Part shown: positions 36,535 to 44,706 of the stretch, piece after piece
How the letters are laid out: the number at the start of each line of letters is the position of its first letter
Numbering within the stretch: the stretch's first letter is position 1
NCBI RefSeq assembly: GCF_001713475.1
Contig: NZ_CP016499.1
Coordinates: 3,528,501 to 3,592,500 of the forward strand
Reading direction: 5' to 3'
DNA: 64,000 nucleotides
Source: Agrobacterium sp. RAC06
Lineage (GTDB): Bacteria > Pseudomonadota > Alphaproteobacteria > Rhizobiales > Rhizobiaceae
Position numbers and translations under genes: made by a program
Notes under the pieces: model-generated
Told to the model about the DNA's origin: nothing
The model's database searches: none
Seen by the model: the letters and a program-made list of their open reading frames with translations, nothing else

Positions 36535-36663
36535 GTCAGCCCTTGCTTCGGGAAATGGTTCGCGTGGCGCGAATTTAATTTTTTATCAAAAACAAATGGT
36601 TAAAAGATCGGAAAATTAACCGTTTCGGACGTAGCTTCTGCAGGTGTCGACGCCGTCCGAAAT

Positions 36664-37959
36664 GTGACCTGCGCCTTCAGCAACTCTGGACACCACGTGA
36701 ACGCGATCCTTCGGCACCTTTCTGCAAACCGGCAGCTCCTACACTCCTATTTCTCGGTGATATCGGGATCTGCGGGGCGACTGGTCGTGTCTCTCGCCTA
36801 CTTCGTCGTGCTGGCCAACACACTGCCGCTTGCGGACTACGGCGTCTTCGCCACAGCGTCGGGCGCCGGGCTCGTTCTCTCCCGGCTGCTGGCGCTCGGT
36901 TTCAGCTCACCGCTTTATCGCATTGCGGTCGTCAAGCCGCGGCTACTCGGCGTCTACACGGTTGGCTATCTGCTCGCTTCTCTTCTCTCCCTGCCGCTCG
37001 TCATCATCTCAGCGCTGCTGATCTATCTCCTGTTCTTTTCCGACGATGTCGGTCTGCTCACCTTTTCCCTGGTGATCATCGCCGAGATTTTGCTCTGGCG
37101 GTCTGCCGAGATCGTCATCATCGTCAACAATGGGCTCAAGCGTTTCGGGCTCGCTGCTCTCCTGGTGATCTTTGGAACTGCTGCACGCGCGGCTGCAGCT
37201 GGCCTCTTCTGGAGCCAGGCCTCGGTCCAGGACCTCGAGCATTGGGCATGGTGGTACATGGGCGCGAATGCCGTATCGCTGGTCGTTGCCCTCTGCTTCT
37301 ACCCCCGCGTTCGGCTGCGGTTCGATATGCGGCTCTATCTTCGGCGGGTGCAGGATTCTCTCGCCGTCGCGGGTGCTGAACTGCTGTTCTACCTGCAGTC
37401 GGAGCTCGACAAGCTGATGGTGCTCGGGATCGGTGGGCCGGCCGTTGCCGGTGTCTATGCGATCATCATGCGGGTCGTCGACCTGACTGCGCTGCCGATC
37501 CGCTCCTTCAACACGATCCTGGTGCAGAAACTGATGCAGAGCCCTGACATGTTGAGGTCACTCAAGGTCAGGGTGCTCATCGAAGCAGGGTTGATGATCG
37601 TCTCCGTTGCCGGCCTCGCAACACTCGCCTTTCTCCTGCACCTCTATCCGAATGCGCTCGGCCGCAACGTGGCACCAGTTGCCGAGTTGCTGCCGCTTGT
37701 TCTGCTCGTTCCGGGTTTTCGGAATCTCGCGGAGTACCAGGGAGAGCTGATGTATGCCCGTGGTCAAAGCTGGCTGCGCACGTTGTGTCTTGCACTTCTG
37801 ACACTGAGCAAGGCAGGGCTAATCGCGCTCCTGCTCAACAGTTTCGCACATGAGGGCCAGGACTGGATTGTTGCCTTGAATGGCGTCTTTGCCGGTCTCT
37901 ATGTGATCTCGGCCATCTTTACCTATTCGAGCCTCAGGCTGCCGGCAAAACGAGTCTGA
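36664..37959 (+). CDS. polysaccharide flippase (Wzx-type, MATE-like fold)
   Basis: A 431-residue protein with about 12 hydrophobic segments, beginning YFSVISGSAGRLVVSLAYFVVLANTLPLADYGVFATASGAGLVLSRLL, the usual start of oligosaccharide flippases. The second half has ELLFYLQSELDKLMVLGIGGPAVAGVYAIIMRVVDL, a typical seventh-helix region of Wzx proteins. It would flip an undecaprenyl-linked repeat unit across the inner membrane. The start is a GTG at 36664 or at 36697; neither has a strong ribosome site. The 130 AT-rich bases before it, shared with the divergent chain-length gene, should hold both promoters. Confidence 0.88.
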   Translation: MTCAFSNSGHHVNAILRHLSANRQLLHSYFSVISGSAGRLVVSLAYFVVLANTLPLADYGVFATASGAGLVLSRLLALGFSSPLYRIAVVKPRLLGVYTVGYLLASLLSLPLVIISALLIYLLFFSDDVGLLTFSLVIIAEILLWRSAEIVIIVNNGLKRFGLAALLVIFGTAARAAAAGLFWSQASVQDLEHWAWWYMGANAVSLVVALCFYPRVRLRFDMRLYLRRVQDSLAVAGAELLFYLQSELDKLMVLGIGGPAVAGVYAIIMRVVDLTALPIRSFNTILVQKLMQSPDMLRSLKVRVLIEAGLMIVSVAGLATLAFLLHLYPNALGRNVAPVAELLPLVLLVPGFRNLAEYQGELMYARGQSWLRTLCLALLTLSKAGLIALLLNSFAHEGQDWIVALNGVFAGLYVISAIFTYSSLRLPAKRV

Positions 37960-37990
37960 CGGTTCTCGCCACGAAGCTCACCAATCGTGG

Positions 37991-38854
37991 TCAAAGGCCG
38001 AGGATGCGTCGGATTTCTGCGGGTTCAAGACCCAGGAATGACTGCATGCCGAGCGCCACCTGTTCAGGTGCCATGTCCGCCACGAAGGCACGGAATTCGT
38101 CCTCCGTGGGCGGTGGAGCCAGCCAGAAGACCTTGCAAAGCTCCGTCTGGTCGTGGAAATGACCCGCGCCGTGCTCGACGTCATCCACGAAGCGGCCATA
38201 CATCATGCATTCCGAAAAACAGCGCTGCTTGCCCATCGCCGCGATCCAGTGCTCGCCCGTGACGCTCTCGATCCGCGCACACATGTCCCTGATGCTGCTT
38301 CGTTTCCAGGCGATCATCGTGCCGACATAGTCGCTCGTGGAGCGCTGCGTTTCGGGCAGACCGAACAACTTCCCGGCATTGGCGGACCAGCGTCGATGTT
38401 CGTCCATGGAGTCTGCCGTCAAGGCGCCGGGCCTGACCAGCAGGCGCAGCGCTTCGTCGCGCCAGAGCTGGCTGCAATCATAGGGCCGAAGGAATGCGAC
38501 ATCGGAATCCAGATAGAGAAACGCATCGTCCTCGACCAGGTCGGCGATGGCTATCCGGCGAAACTGCTGAACATGCCAACCGCGAAGCGGCTTAGTCTTG
38601 AACGATAGCCAGATGCGACGTCGGCCCATGGTCAGCGGATCGGGAAAGACCTTCAGCCAGGATGGCAAGAGGTCCTTCTCTCCGATGATCACCCTGCGCG
38701 GCGATTGCAGTGGCCGGAACAGCGGAACATCGCGGTCTTCGACGAGCACATAATGTTTCGTGTATCCCGTGACATGCGTGTCCAGCGTCTCGCAGAGCAA
38801 ACGGAACCGTTCGAAGTCCGCGTGATAGCTCGCGGTGACAATGGCTGTCTTCAT
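37991..38854 (-). CDS. DUF6492 family putative glycosyltransferase
   Basis: A 287-residue soluble protein. It opens with a Rossmann-like strand MKTAIVTASYHADFERFRLLCETL and has LYLDSDVAFLRPYD, whose DSD triad near residue 115 resembles the metal-binding DXD of GT-A (GT8/GT32-like) enzymes. These features fit DUF6492, found in capsule and exopolysaccharide loci; no activity is established to my knowledge. Its start overlaps the stop of the GT4 gene (ATGA at 38851-38854), so the two are coupled. Sugar transfer is an inference from the DSD motif and context. Confidence 0.82.
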   Translation of the reverse strand: MKTAIVTASYHADFERFRLLCETLDTHVTGYTKHYVLVEDRDVPLFRPLQSPRRVIIGEKDLLPSWLKVFPDPLTMGRRRIWLSFKTKPLRGWHVQQFRRIAIADLVEDDAFLYLDSDVAFLRPYDCSQLWRDEALRLLVRPGALTADSMDEHRRWSANAGKLFGLPETQRSTSDYVGTMIAWKRSSIRDMCARIESVTGEHWIAAMGKQRCFSECMMYGRFVDDVEHGAGHFHDQTELCKVFWLAPPPTEDEFRAFVADMAPEQVALGMQSFLGLEPAEIRRILGL

Positions 38855-40065
38855 GACAGAGCTTCCTTTGCGCCTGATGTGGCCCCGGTCAGCATGTCGA
38901 GCATCTGCCTGATGCCGGCATCCATCAGCTGGGCCTGTGTTTCGGCAAAGACCCGGCCATCGAGCCGCTGAAGGTTGCCCGCCCGCGCCCGACGGATCTT
39001 GTCGTTGAGCGCTGCAGCGAAACTTTCGGGATCGTCAGCAATGGTGCAATTGTCGGGGATCGCCGCAATGCCGCGGACCGAGCTTGTCGTCGCCACGCTT
39101 GGCAGGCCGAGCGAGAAGGTTTCAATCGTCTTCAACTGCACGCCCGTGCCGGCCCGACTGATCAGCGGGATCACGGCGCTTTCAGCGACGAAATCTGTCG
39201 CGCGTTCCACCCTTCCGACGAAGTCGACATCGGGCCAGGCAGAAGCAAGATCGGCCGGGGTGCTGCCAGCGACCCTGATGCGCACATCGTCGAGCAGCCT
39301 GGGCGTCACCTCGTTTAAGAACCATTCCAGCCCGATCCGATTGGGATGCCATGTCCAGGTGCCCAAGAGGGCAAGATCATGCGCCAGTTTTCTCGTCTCC
39401 GGGAGCCGCGTCGATCTCTGAATACTTAAGGGGAGGAATACGGAGCGGTCCGGCGGAACGCCGAGATCCACCGCGTCCTCGGCAGCGAAGGTCACGACGC
39501 TGGTCGACCGGTCCCTGAGCCTGGGCTCAAGTGTCTTCAGAAGTCGCGCATCACGGGCGAACAGAATGCGCTTGATCAAGGAGCCGGCATTGCGGGCGTT
39601 CTCGGCCGACGAGCGATGCTCGACATTGTGAGCGACAAAGATCGATGGCTTGTCGGTGAACAGATCCGGAAAGGCTCCCGCGAGGGCGACGCCGTTCAAG
39701 ACATAGCCGTCGAACGGGCCAGCGGCCGTGATTGCGCTTCGCACAGCCTCTTTTCGTATCACACGCAGCTTGGCGCTCGACATCGGCAGTCCCGTCGCAA
39801 GGGACATGAGTAGCCATTTGATCTTGAGCCAGGGGCCAGCCTTTTCGGTTCGCACTTCCACCTCGCCCAGAGCGGCCTCCGCATCCGGAGCGACGGCCTG
39901 TCCTGGCCAGGCGCAGCCGATGACCGTGGTGCGCACGCCTGCCCGTGCCAAGCCTTCCAGCAGGGCTGCATTGGCAAGTTCATAACCTGTTGAAGGATTG
40001 GCTTGTGCAACGAGCGACGTGACGAAGACCAGATGCAAGGACAAATCGCCACCTATGCGAGACAC
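38851..40065 (-). CDS. GT4-like glycosyltransferase (GT-B fold)
   Basis: A 404-residue enzyme. The N-terminal half begins LHLVFVTSLVAQANPSTGYELANAALLEGLARAG; the C-terminal half has LALLGTWTWHPNRIGLEWFLNEVTP, VRIRVAGSTP, VDFVGRV and the donor-binding AVIPLISRAGTGVQLKTIETFSLGLPSVATTSSVRGI, which is the pattern of GT4 enzymes that transfer sugars to exopolysaccharide. It is the upstream gene of a two-gene unit with the DUF6492 protein. A 341-base AT-rich region separates its start from the divergent HAD-UbiA gene. Confidence 0.9.
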   Translation of the reverse strand: MSRIGGDLSLHLVFVTSLVAQANPSTGYELANAALLEGLARAGVRTTVIGCAWPGQAVAPDAEAALGEVEVRTEKAGPWLKIKWLLMSLATGLPMSSAKLRVIRKEAVRSAITAAGPFDGYVLNGVALAGAFPDLFTDKPSIFVAHNVEHRSSAENARNAGSLIKRILFARDARLLKTLEPRLRDRSTSVVTFAAEDAVDLGVPPDRSVFLPLSIQRSTRLPETRKLAHDLALLGTWTWHPNRIGLEWFLNEVTPRLLDDVRIRVAGSTPADLASAWPDVDFVGRVERATDFVAESAVIPLISRAGTGVQLKTIETFSLGLPSVATTSSVRGIAAIPDNCTIADDPESFAAALNDKIRRARAGNLQRLDGRVFAETQAQLMDAGIRQMLDMLTGATSGAKEALS

Positions 40066-40406
40066 GATACTTTTTCGAGATGCAATTCTTAAACCTTATT
40101 CTCAGTTAGGGGCGTGAACATTCCTTTAAACCTGGCCACTTCAGTACCCCATTAACTCCGAATTCATGCCTCGACACCTAACGTTTCACAGGTTCGTGAC
40201 GGGGCTTTGCCTATTGAAGGCAGACGTCCCTCTCGATCGCGTAAGTTGTTCAGACATGTCACGGGTGGCCAGCCTTGCGAGGTAAAGGCGCATCAAGTGA
40301 TCGGAAGCACGGCGCATTGCTTCCCTTGTTTCAGTTGTTTGGATGCCGGGTTGGTCCTGCTGCCATGCATCTTTGATTGGTATTGCGTTCTGGGAGTGCA
40401 GCGAGA
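40066..40406. other. 341-base divergent promoter region
   Basis: Lies between the GT4 gene (minus) and the HAD-UbiA operon (plus). It is AT-richer than its surroundings, especially 40066-40170. A short reading frame across it has no coding character and no ribosome site. It should hold promoters for both units; I recognise no known operator. Confidence 0.4.
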
Positions 40407-41846
40407 ATGGACGCCAGATTACAAGAGAGCCGGGATCTGCCGCTTGCGGTCGATCTGGATGGAACGCTGATTGCGACGGATCTTCTTTGGGAGACGATCT
40501 TTCTCGCCCTCAAGACCAACCCGCTCATCGTCTTTCTGCTTCCGATCTGGGCGCTGGCTGGCAAGGCGCGCCTCAAACTTGAGCTGGCTCGACGGGTCAC
40601 GCTCGACCCATCGCGGCTGCCATATCGTCAGGACTTCCTCGACTATCTCAGGGCGGAACGCGCTTCAGGCCGCACCATCGTTCTCGCGACCGCAGCGGCG
40701 GAGCCCCTGGCGCAGGCGGTTGCCGCCCATCTCGGCATATTCTCCAAGGTATTTGCCACACGCGACGGGATCAATCTCGCCAGCAAGGCGAAAGCCTCGG
40801 CGCTGGTCGACGAATACGGAGAATACGGGTTCGACTATGCGGGCAATGATCGCGCTGACCTTGCGATCTTCGACCGCGCCCGCAACGCCGTCGTCGTTGC
40901 GCCCGACCGGGCGGCCTCGCGCTTCCAGCAGGCGCATGACACCATGCGTTTCGACGCGCCCCGCACCCATTTCAAGACATATCTCAAGATGTTGCGGGTG
41001 CATCAGTGGCTGAAAAACCTTCTGGTGTTCGCTCCGCCGGTGCTGGCCCATGATTTCCTGATTGCCGAAACGATGTTTTCGGCGACGCTGGCCTTTATCG
41101 CGTTTTCGGCGTCGGCCTCGGCGATCTACATCATCAACGACATCATCGATCTGCCGCTCGATCGCGTCCACCCGCGCAAACGGCATCGGCCCTTTGCCAG
41201 CGGTGCGCTGTCCATCCCCTTTGGCCTCATGTGTTCTGCGGCTCTTCTGGCGATTGCTGCGGCGATCTGCTTCTTTCTGCCGCCGATGTTTGCCGCGATT
41301 ATCGCTGTTTATATCGTTACCACCACGGCTTATTCGCTGGCGATCAAGCGGATGCTGCTGCTCGACGTCATTTGCCTGGCCGGACTGTACACTCTGCGCC
41401 TCCTCGGCGGCAAGCTGGCGGCGGACATCCCAATGTCCTTCTGGCTGATGGCCTTTGCGTTGTTCTTCTTCCTCTCGCTCGCATTCCTGAAGCGCTATGT
41501 CGAATTGCAGCATTCCGGAGCCCCGGAGCAGTCACGGATCGCCGGCCGCGGATATCGGCCGGAGGATATCGGCATCGTCGGTCAGAGCGGCGTGTCTTCC
41601 GGTTTCACCGCCGTCCTTGTTCTGGCGCTCTACATCAACAGCGACGTCGTCGGGAACCTCTATTCCGAGCCCTGGCTGATCTGGCCGCTGGTGCCGATCG
41701 TGCTCTATATCAACATGCGCGTCTGGGTTCTCGCCCATCGCCGGGAAATGAACGAAGATCCGGTCGTCTTCATCGCCTCGGACTGGCGCAGCCAGATCTT
41801 TATTGCGATCGGTGCGGCACTCCTCATCGTCGCCGGGATGGTGTGA
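40407..41846 (+). CDS. HAD phosphatase fused to UbiA-type decaprenyl-phosphate phosphoribosyltransferase
   Basis: A 479-residue fusion. Residues 1-195 are a complete HAD domain with DLDGTLIATD (nucleophile), VLATAAAEP and the acidic GNDRADLAIF. Residues about 205-479 are a UbiA prenyltransferase with seven to nine membrane segments, VHQWLKNLLVFAPP, NDIIDLPLDRVHPRKRHRP and SLAIKRMLLLDVICLAGLYTLRLLGG. These blocks match the DPPR synthase group (Rv3806c-like), which joins phosphoribose from PRPP to decaprenyl phosphate. The HAD domain would then remove the 5-phosphate, so one chain could carry out two steps. The ATG at 40407 has GGGAG upstream. Its stop overlaps the next gene's start (TGATG). 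Confidence 0.9.
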   Translation: MDARLQESRDLPLAVDLDGTLIATDLLWETIFLALKTNPLIVFLLPIWALAGKARLKLELARRVTLDPSRLPYRQDFLDYLRAERASGRTIVLATAAAEPLAQAVAAHLGIFSKVFATRDGINLASKAKASALVDEYGEYGFDYAGNDRADLAIFDRARNAVVVAPDRAASRFQQAHDTMRFDAPRTHFKTYLKMLRVHQWLKNLLVFAPPVLAHDFLIAETMFSATLAFIAFSASASAIYIINDIIDLPLDRVHPRKRHRPFASGALSIPFGLMCSAALLAIAAAICFFLPPMFAAIIAVYIVTTTAYSLAIKRMLLLDVICLAGLYTLRLLGGKLAADIPMSFWLMAFALFFFLSLAFLKRYVELQHSGAPEQSRIAGRGYRPEDIGIVGQSGVSSGFTAVLVLALYINSDVVGNLYSEPWLIWPLVPIVLYINMRVWVLAHRREMNEDPVVFIASDWRSQIFIAIGAALLIVAGMV

Positions 41847-43174
41847 TGCTGGGCGCTTTCGACAGCTTCGGACGGGTTGATCGGCGGCAGCGCATGGCGC
41901 TACCGGTGGCCGACGCCCTCGCAAGACTGCGGGCCCCGGCTGAAGGCGCTGGTTTGTCGCTTCTGCCGTTCGGCAATGGTCGGTCCTATGGGGACAGCTG
42001 CCACAATGACGGCGGCGCGCTGGTGCCGATGCGTGCCCCCTCTGCCGATATGTCGCTCGACCCCGAAAGCGGTCTCCTCGACGCCGCCGCTGGCGTAACG
42101 CTGGAAGACATCATCGCTCTGGTGGCACCGCATGGCTTCTTCCTGCCGGTGACGCCAGGAACACGCCATGTGACGCTCGGCGGGGCCATTGCCAACGATG
42201 TCCACGGCAAGAACCACCATCTGCGCGGCACTTTCGGCTGCCATGTGGCAAGCTTCGAACTTCTGCGTTCCGATGGCGAAACCCATCACTGTTCGGCGAC
42301 GAGCAATGCAGCTCTGTTTGCCGCGACGATCGGCGGCATGGGACTGACCGGGATCATCACCCGCGCACGGCTCAAGCTGATGCGCGTGTCTTCGCTGGAT
42401 ATTGACGAAGAGGTCGTCGCCTTCGCCAATCTTGGCGACTACTTCGATCGGGCCGAAGAGGCCGACCGGATCAACGAATATGCGGTGGCCTGGGTCGACC
42501 AGCTGGCGGCGGGTCGTTCCGCAGGACGCGGCGTGCTGATCACCGGCAATCATTCCGACAATGGCAAGCGGGAGGTCGCGACGCGGGCCAGCCGTTTGGC
42601 TGTTCCCTTCGATCTCCCTTTCTCGGCCCTCAACCGCCTCAGCCTTTCGGCTTTCAACGCAGCCTATTTCACGGCGAAGAGCCGCAAACACGGCGTGCAC
42701 CGGGCGAGCTACGGAAGCTTCTTTTATCCGCTCGATGGCGTCCGTCACTGGAACAGGCTCTACGGTCCGCGTGGCCTTTTCCAGCACCAGAGCGTCATTC
42801 CGTTCGAAGCCGCACGGCAGACGATCCCGCTGCTGCTCCAGGCGAGTCGGGATGCTGCTCACGCCTCCTTCCTGACGGTGTTGAAGCGTTTCGGCGATAT
42901 CGGTTCTCCCGGCCTCCTGTCTTTCCCGCGACCGGGCTACACCCTGACCATGGATTTTCCCAACCGCGGCGCGCCAACCCTTGCGCTTCTTGAGACACTC
43001 GATCGCCTCACGATCAAGGCCGGCGGTCGCGTCAATCCCTACAAGGACCAGCGGATGAGCCCGGCCACCTTCAAGGCCGGCTTTCCTAGCTGGTCGGAAC
43101 TCGAGACGTGGCGCGATCCGGGGTTCTCATCGAACTTCTGGCAACGCGCTGTACTGAATCCATCGCACTCATGA
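41846..43174 (+). CDS. DprE1-like decaprenylphosphoryl-ribose 2'-oxidase (FAD)
   Basis: A 442-residue VAO/PCMH-type flavoprotein. The FAD-binding half has FGNGRSYGDSCHNDGG, VTPGTRHVTLGGAIANDVHGKNHH and IGGMGLTGIITRARLKLM, each nearly superposable on mycobacterial DprE1; the C-terminal substrate domain has FYPLDGVRHWNRLYGPRGLFQHQSVIP, LSFPRPGYTL and the catalytic Lys in VNPYKDQRM, equivalent to Lys418. The position of DprE1 Cys387 is occupied by Thr. It should oxidise C2 of a polyprenyl-phosphoryl ribose to the keto sugar. The start overlaps the HAD-UbiA stop by one base. A longer frame running back into that gene is rejected. Confidence 0.9.
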   Translation: MLGAFDSFGRVDRRQRMALPVADALARLRAPAEGAGLSLLPFGNGRSYGDSCHNDGGALVPMRAPSADMSLDPESGLLDAAAGVTLEDIIALVAPHGFFLPVTPGTRHVTLGGAIANDVHGKNHHLRGTFGCHVASFELLRSDGETHHCSATSNAALFAATIGGMGLTGIITRARLKLMRVSSLDIDEEVVAFANLGDYFDRAEEADRINEYAVAWVDQLAAGRSAGRGVLITGNHSDNGKREVATRASRLAVPFDLPFSALNRLSLSAFNAAYFTAKSRKHGVHRASYGSFFYPLDGVRHWNRLYGPRGLFQHQSVIPFEAARQTIPLLLQASRDAAHASFLTVLKRFGDIGSPGLLSFPRPGYTLTMDFPNRGAPTLALLETLDRLTIKAGGRVNPYKDQRMSPATFKAGFPSWSELETWRDPGFSSNFWQRAVLNPSHS

Positions 43175-43208
43175 CGAGACCGGACAGACCATCCGACGAG
43201 AGGACATC

Positions 43209-43631
43209 ATGAAATACATCCCCTTCATCCTGTTCACGGTGATGACCAATGCAGCCGCACAGCTGATGCTGAAATACGGCATGATCACGCTGGGTCCGAT
43301 CAGCTTTTCGGCGGATACGATGATCCAGCGGATCTTCCAGATCCTGTTCAATCCCTGGGTCTTCTTCGGCCTTGCCATGTTCGTGGTGTCGATGGCTTCG
43401 CATCTCTACGTGCTCTCGAAGGTAGACCTTTCCTTCGCCTATCCCTTCCTCAGCCTTGCCTATGTCGCCGTCGCTCTCTGCGCCTGGCTTCTGTTCAAGG
43501 AGGAGCTTGGCACGCTCAAGATTGCCGGCATCGCCTTCATCTGCATCGGCACCGTCCTGATTGCCCAAAGCGGCAGTAGCAGCACCAAAACAGCGGAAGA
43601 CAGCTCGATTGCGAAAGCGGTCGAGACCTGA
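43209..43631 (+). CDS. small SMR/EamA-type membrane transporter
   Basis: A 140-residue protein with four membrane segments (YIPFILFTVMTNAAAQLMLKYGM, NPWVFFGLAMFVVSMASHLYVLS, AYPFLSLAYVAVALCAWLLF and IAGIAFICIGTVLIAQSG). It has the small multidrug resistance fold in which AYP-x-x-SL-x-Y and the C-terminal IGTVLI block are typical; ArnE/ArnF, which flip undecaprenyl-phosphate-aminoarabinose, are close in form. Position 34 bases after the DprE1-like gene suggests that it moves the finished lipid-linked sugar to the periplasmic face. ATG 43209 follows GAGAGGACATC. Confidence 0.85.
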   Translation: MKYIPFILFTVMTNAAAQLMLKYGMITLGPISFSADTMIQRIFQILFNPWVFFGLAMFVVSMASHLYVLSKVDLSFAYPFLSLAYVAVALCAWLLFKEELGTLKIAGIAFICIGTVLIAQSGSSSTKTAEDSSIAKAVET

Positions 43632-43685
43632 GCATCAAACCAATCTGACACGACAAAAAACCAAGAAGAAAACGGGGTTTAGAAC

Positions 43686-44696
43686 ATGAGACACATCATC
43701 TTCGGTGGAGACGGGTTCGTCGGACGCTACCTGGCACCCAGACTGCTTGCCGACGGCCGCGAGGTTGTCGTTGCCGATATCGTGAAGAGCGACCTGCCGC
43801 ATTACCGTGATGCGCGCTTTGTCCCGACGGATGTCACGGATCCGGATTCGATCCGCAAGCTCGGCATCGGCGCCGACGACATGGTCTACAACTTGTCCGC
43901 CAAGATGCTGTCGCCGATCCAGGTCCGCGCCAAGCGGCACGACTTCTTCTTCCCGGTCAATTTTTATGGCACCGAAAACATCATCAAGGCGATGGATGCC
44001 GCCGGCGCCAAGTCGCTGGTGCACTTCACCACCGACATGGTCTATGGCCATACCTATAGCTGGCCGCAGACGGAGGATCATCCGTGCAAGCCGCTCGGCG
44101 AATACGGGCTTTCCAAGCTGAAGACCGAGGAACTGGCGGCGGACTGGCGCAAGCGCGGCATGAATATCAGCCTGTTTCGCCCGCGCCTGATCATCGGCCC
44201 GGGCCGTCTCGGCATTCTCGCCAAGCTCTTCAAGCTGATAGACAACAACCTGCCGGTGCCGATGATCGGTTCGGGCAAGAACCCCTACCAGTTCATCTCG
44301 GTGTTCGATTGCGCCTCGGCCGCCCATGCCGCCTACAAGGCCGGCGTACCGAACGAGGTCTACAATCTCGGTTCGCTCAACCCGCCGCCGGTGAAGAAGC
44401 TGCTTGGCGATCTGGTCAAGCATGCGGGCTCGAAGTCGATCCTGGTGCCGACGCCCGCCTGGGCAGTCAAGCGCACGCTCGATTTCCTCGATCTCATCAA
44501 CATGCCGCTGATGGACCCGGAGCAATATCTGATCGCCGACGAGATGTGCATCCTCGACGTGTCCAAGGGCGAACGCGAACTCGGCTGGGTGCCGCAGTAT
44601 CGTGACGAGGACATGCTGATCGCCGCCTATAGCGAATACCGGAAATCGCTCGAAGGTCGTGTTGAACCCCATGCCGCAGCATCAAAGGCTGCGTGA
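43686..44696 (+). CDS. NAD(P)-dependent epimerase/dehydratase-type extended SDR
   Basis: A 336-residue extended SDR. It starts MRHIIFGGDGFVGRYLAPRLL with the Rossmann G-x-x-G-F-V-G motif, DVTDPDSIRK for adenine contact, and YGLSK as the catalytic YxxxK near residue 140; the C-terminal half (RPRLIIGPGRLGILAKLFKLIDNN) matches the sugar/sterol SDR substrate domain. In mycobacteria the keto sugar is reduced by DprE2, a classical and shorter SDR; this enzyme is a different class, so it may reduce, epimerise or otherwise change the sugar. It lies 54 bases after the transporter gene. Confidence 0.88.
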   Translation: MRHIIFGGDGFVGRYLAPRLLADGREVVVADIVKSDLPHYRDARFVPTDVTDPDSIRKLGIGADDMVYNLSAKMLSPIQVRAKRHDFFFPVNFYGTENIIKAMDAAGAKSLVHFTTDMVYGHTYSWPQTEDHPCKPLGEYGLSKLKTEELAADWRKRGMNISLFRPRLIIGPGRLGILAKLFKLIDNNLPVPMIGSGKNPYQFISVFDCASAAHAAYKAGVPNEVYNLGSLNPPPVKKLLGDLVKHAGSKSILVPTPAWAVKRTLDFLDLINMPLMDPEQYLIADEMCILDVSKGERELGWVPQYRDEDMLIAAYSEYRKSLEGRVEPHAAASKAA

Positions 44697-44706
44697 GGAG
44701 ACAGTG

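Noticed and set aside
40207..40470. 87-codon frame before the HAD-UbiA gene
   Set aside because: No ribosome site, odd Cys/Arg-rich composition, and it overlaps the real gene in another frame.
41231..41845. N-terminal extension of the DprE1-like gene into the UbiA domain
   Set aside because: It overlaps the UbiA coding region in another frame; the DprE1 homology starts after the ATG at 41846, which overlaps the previous stop.
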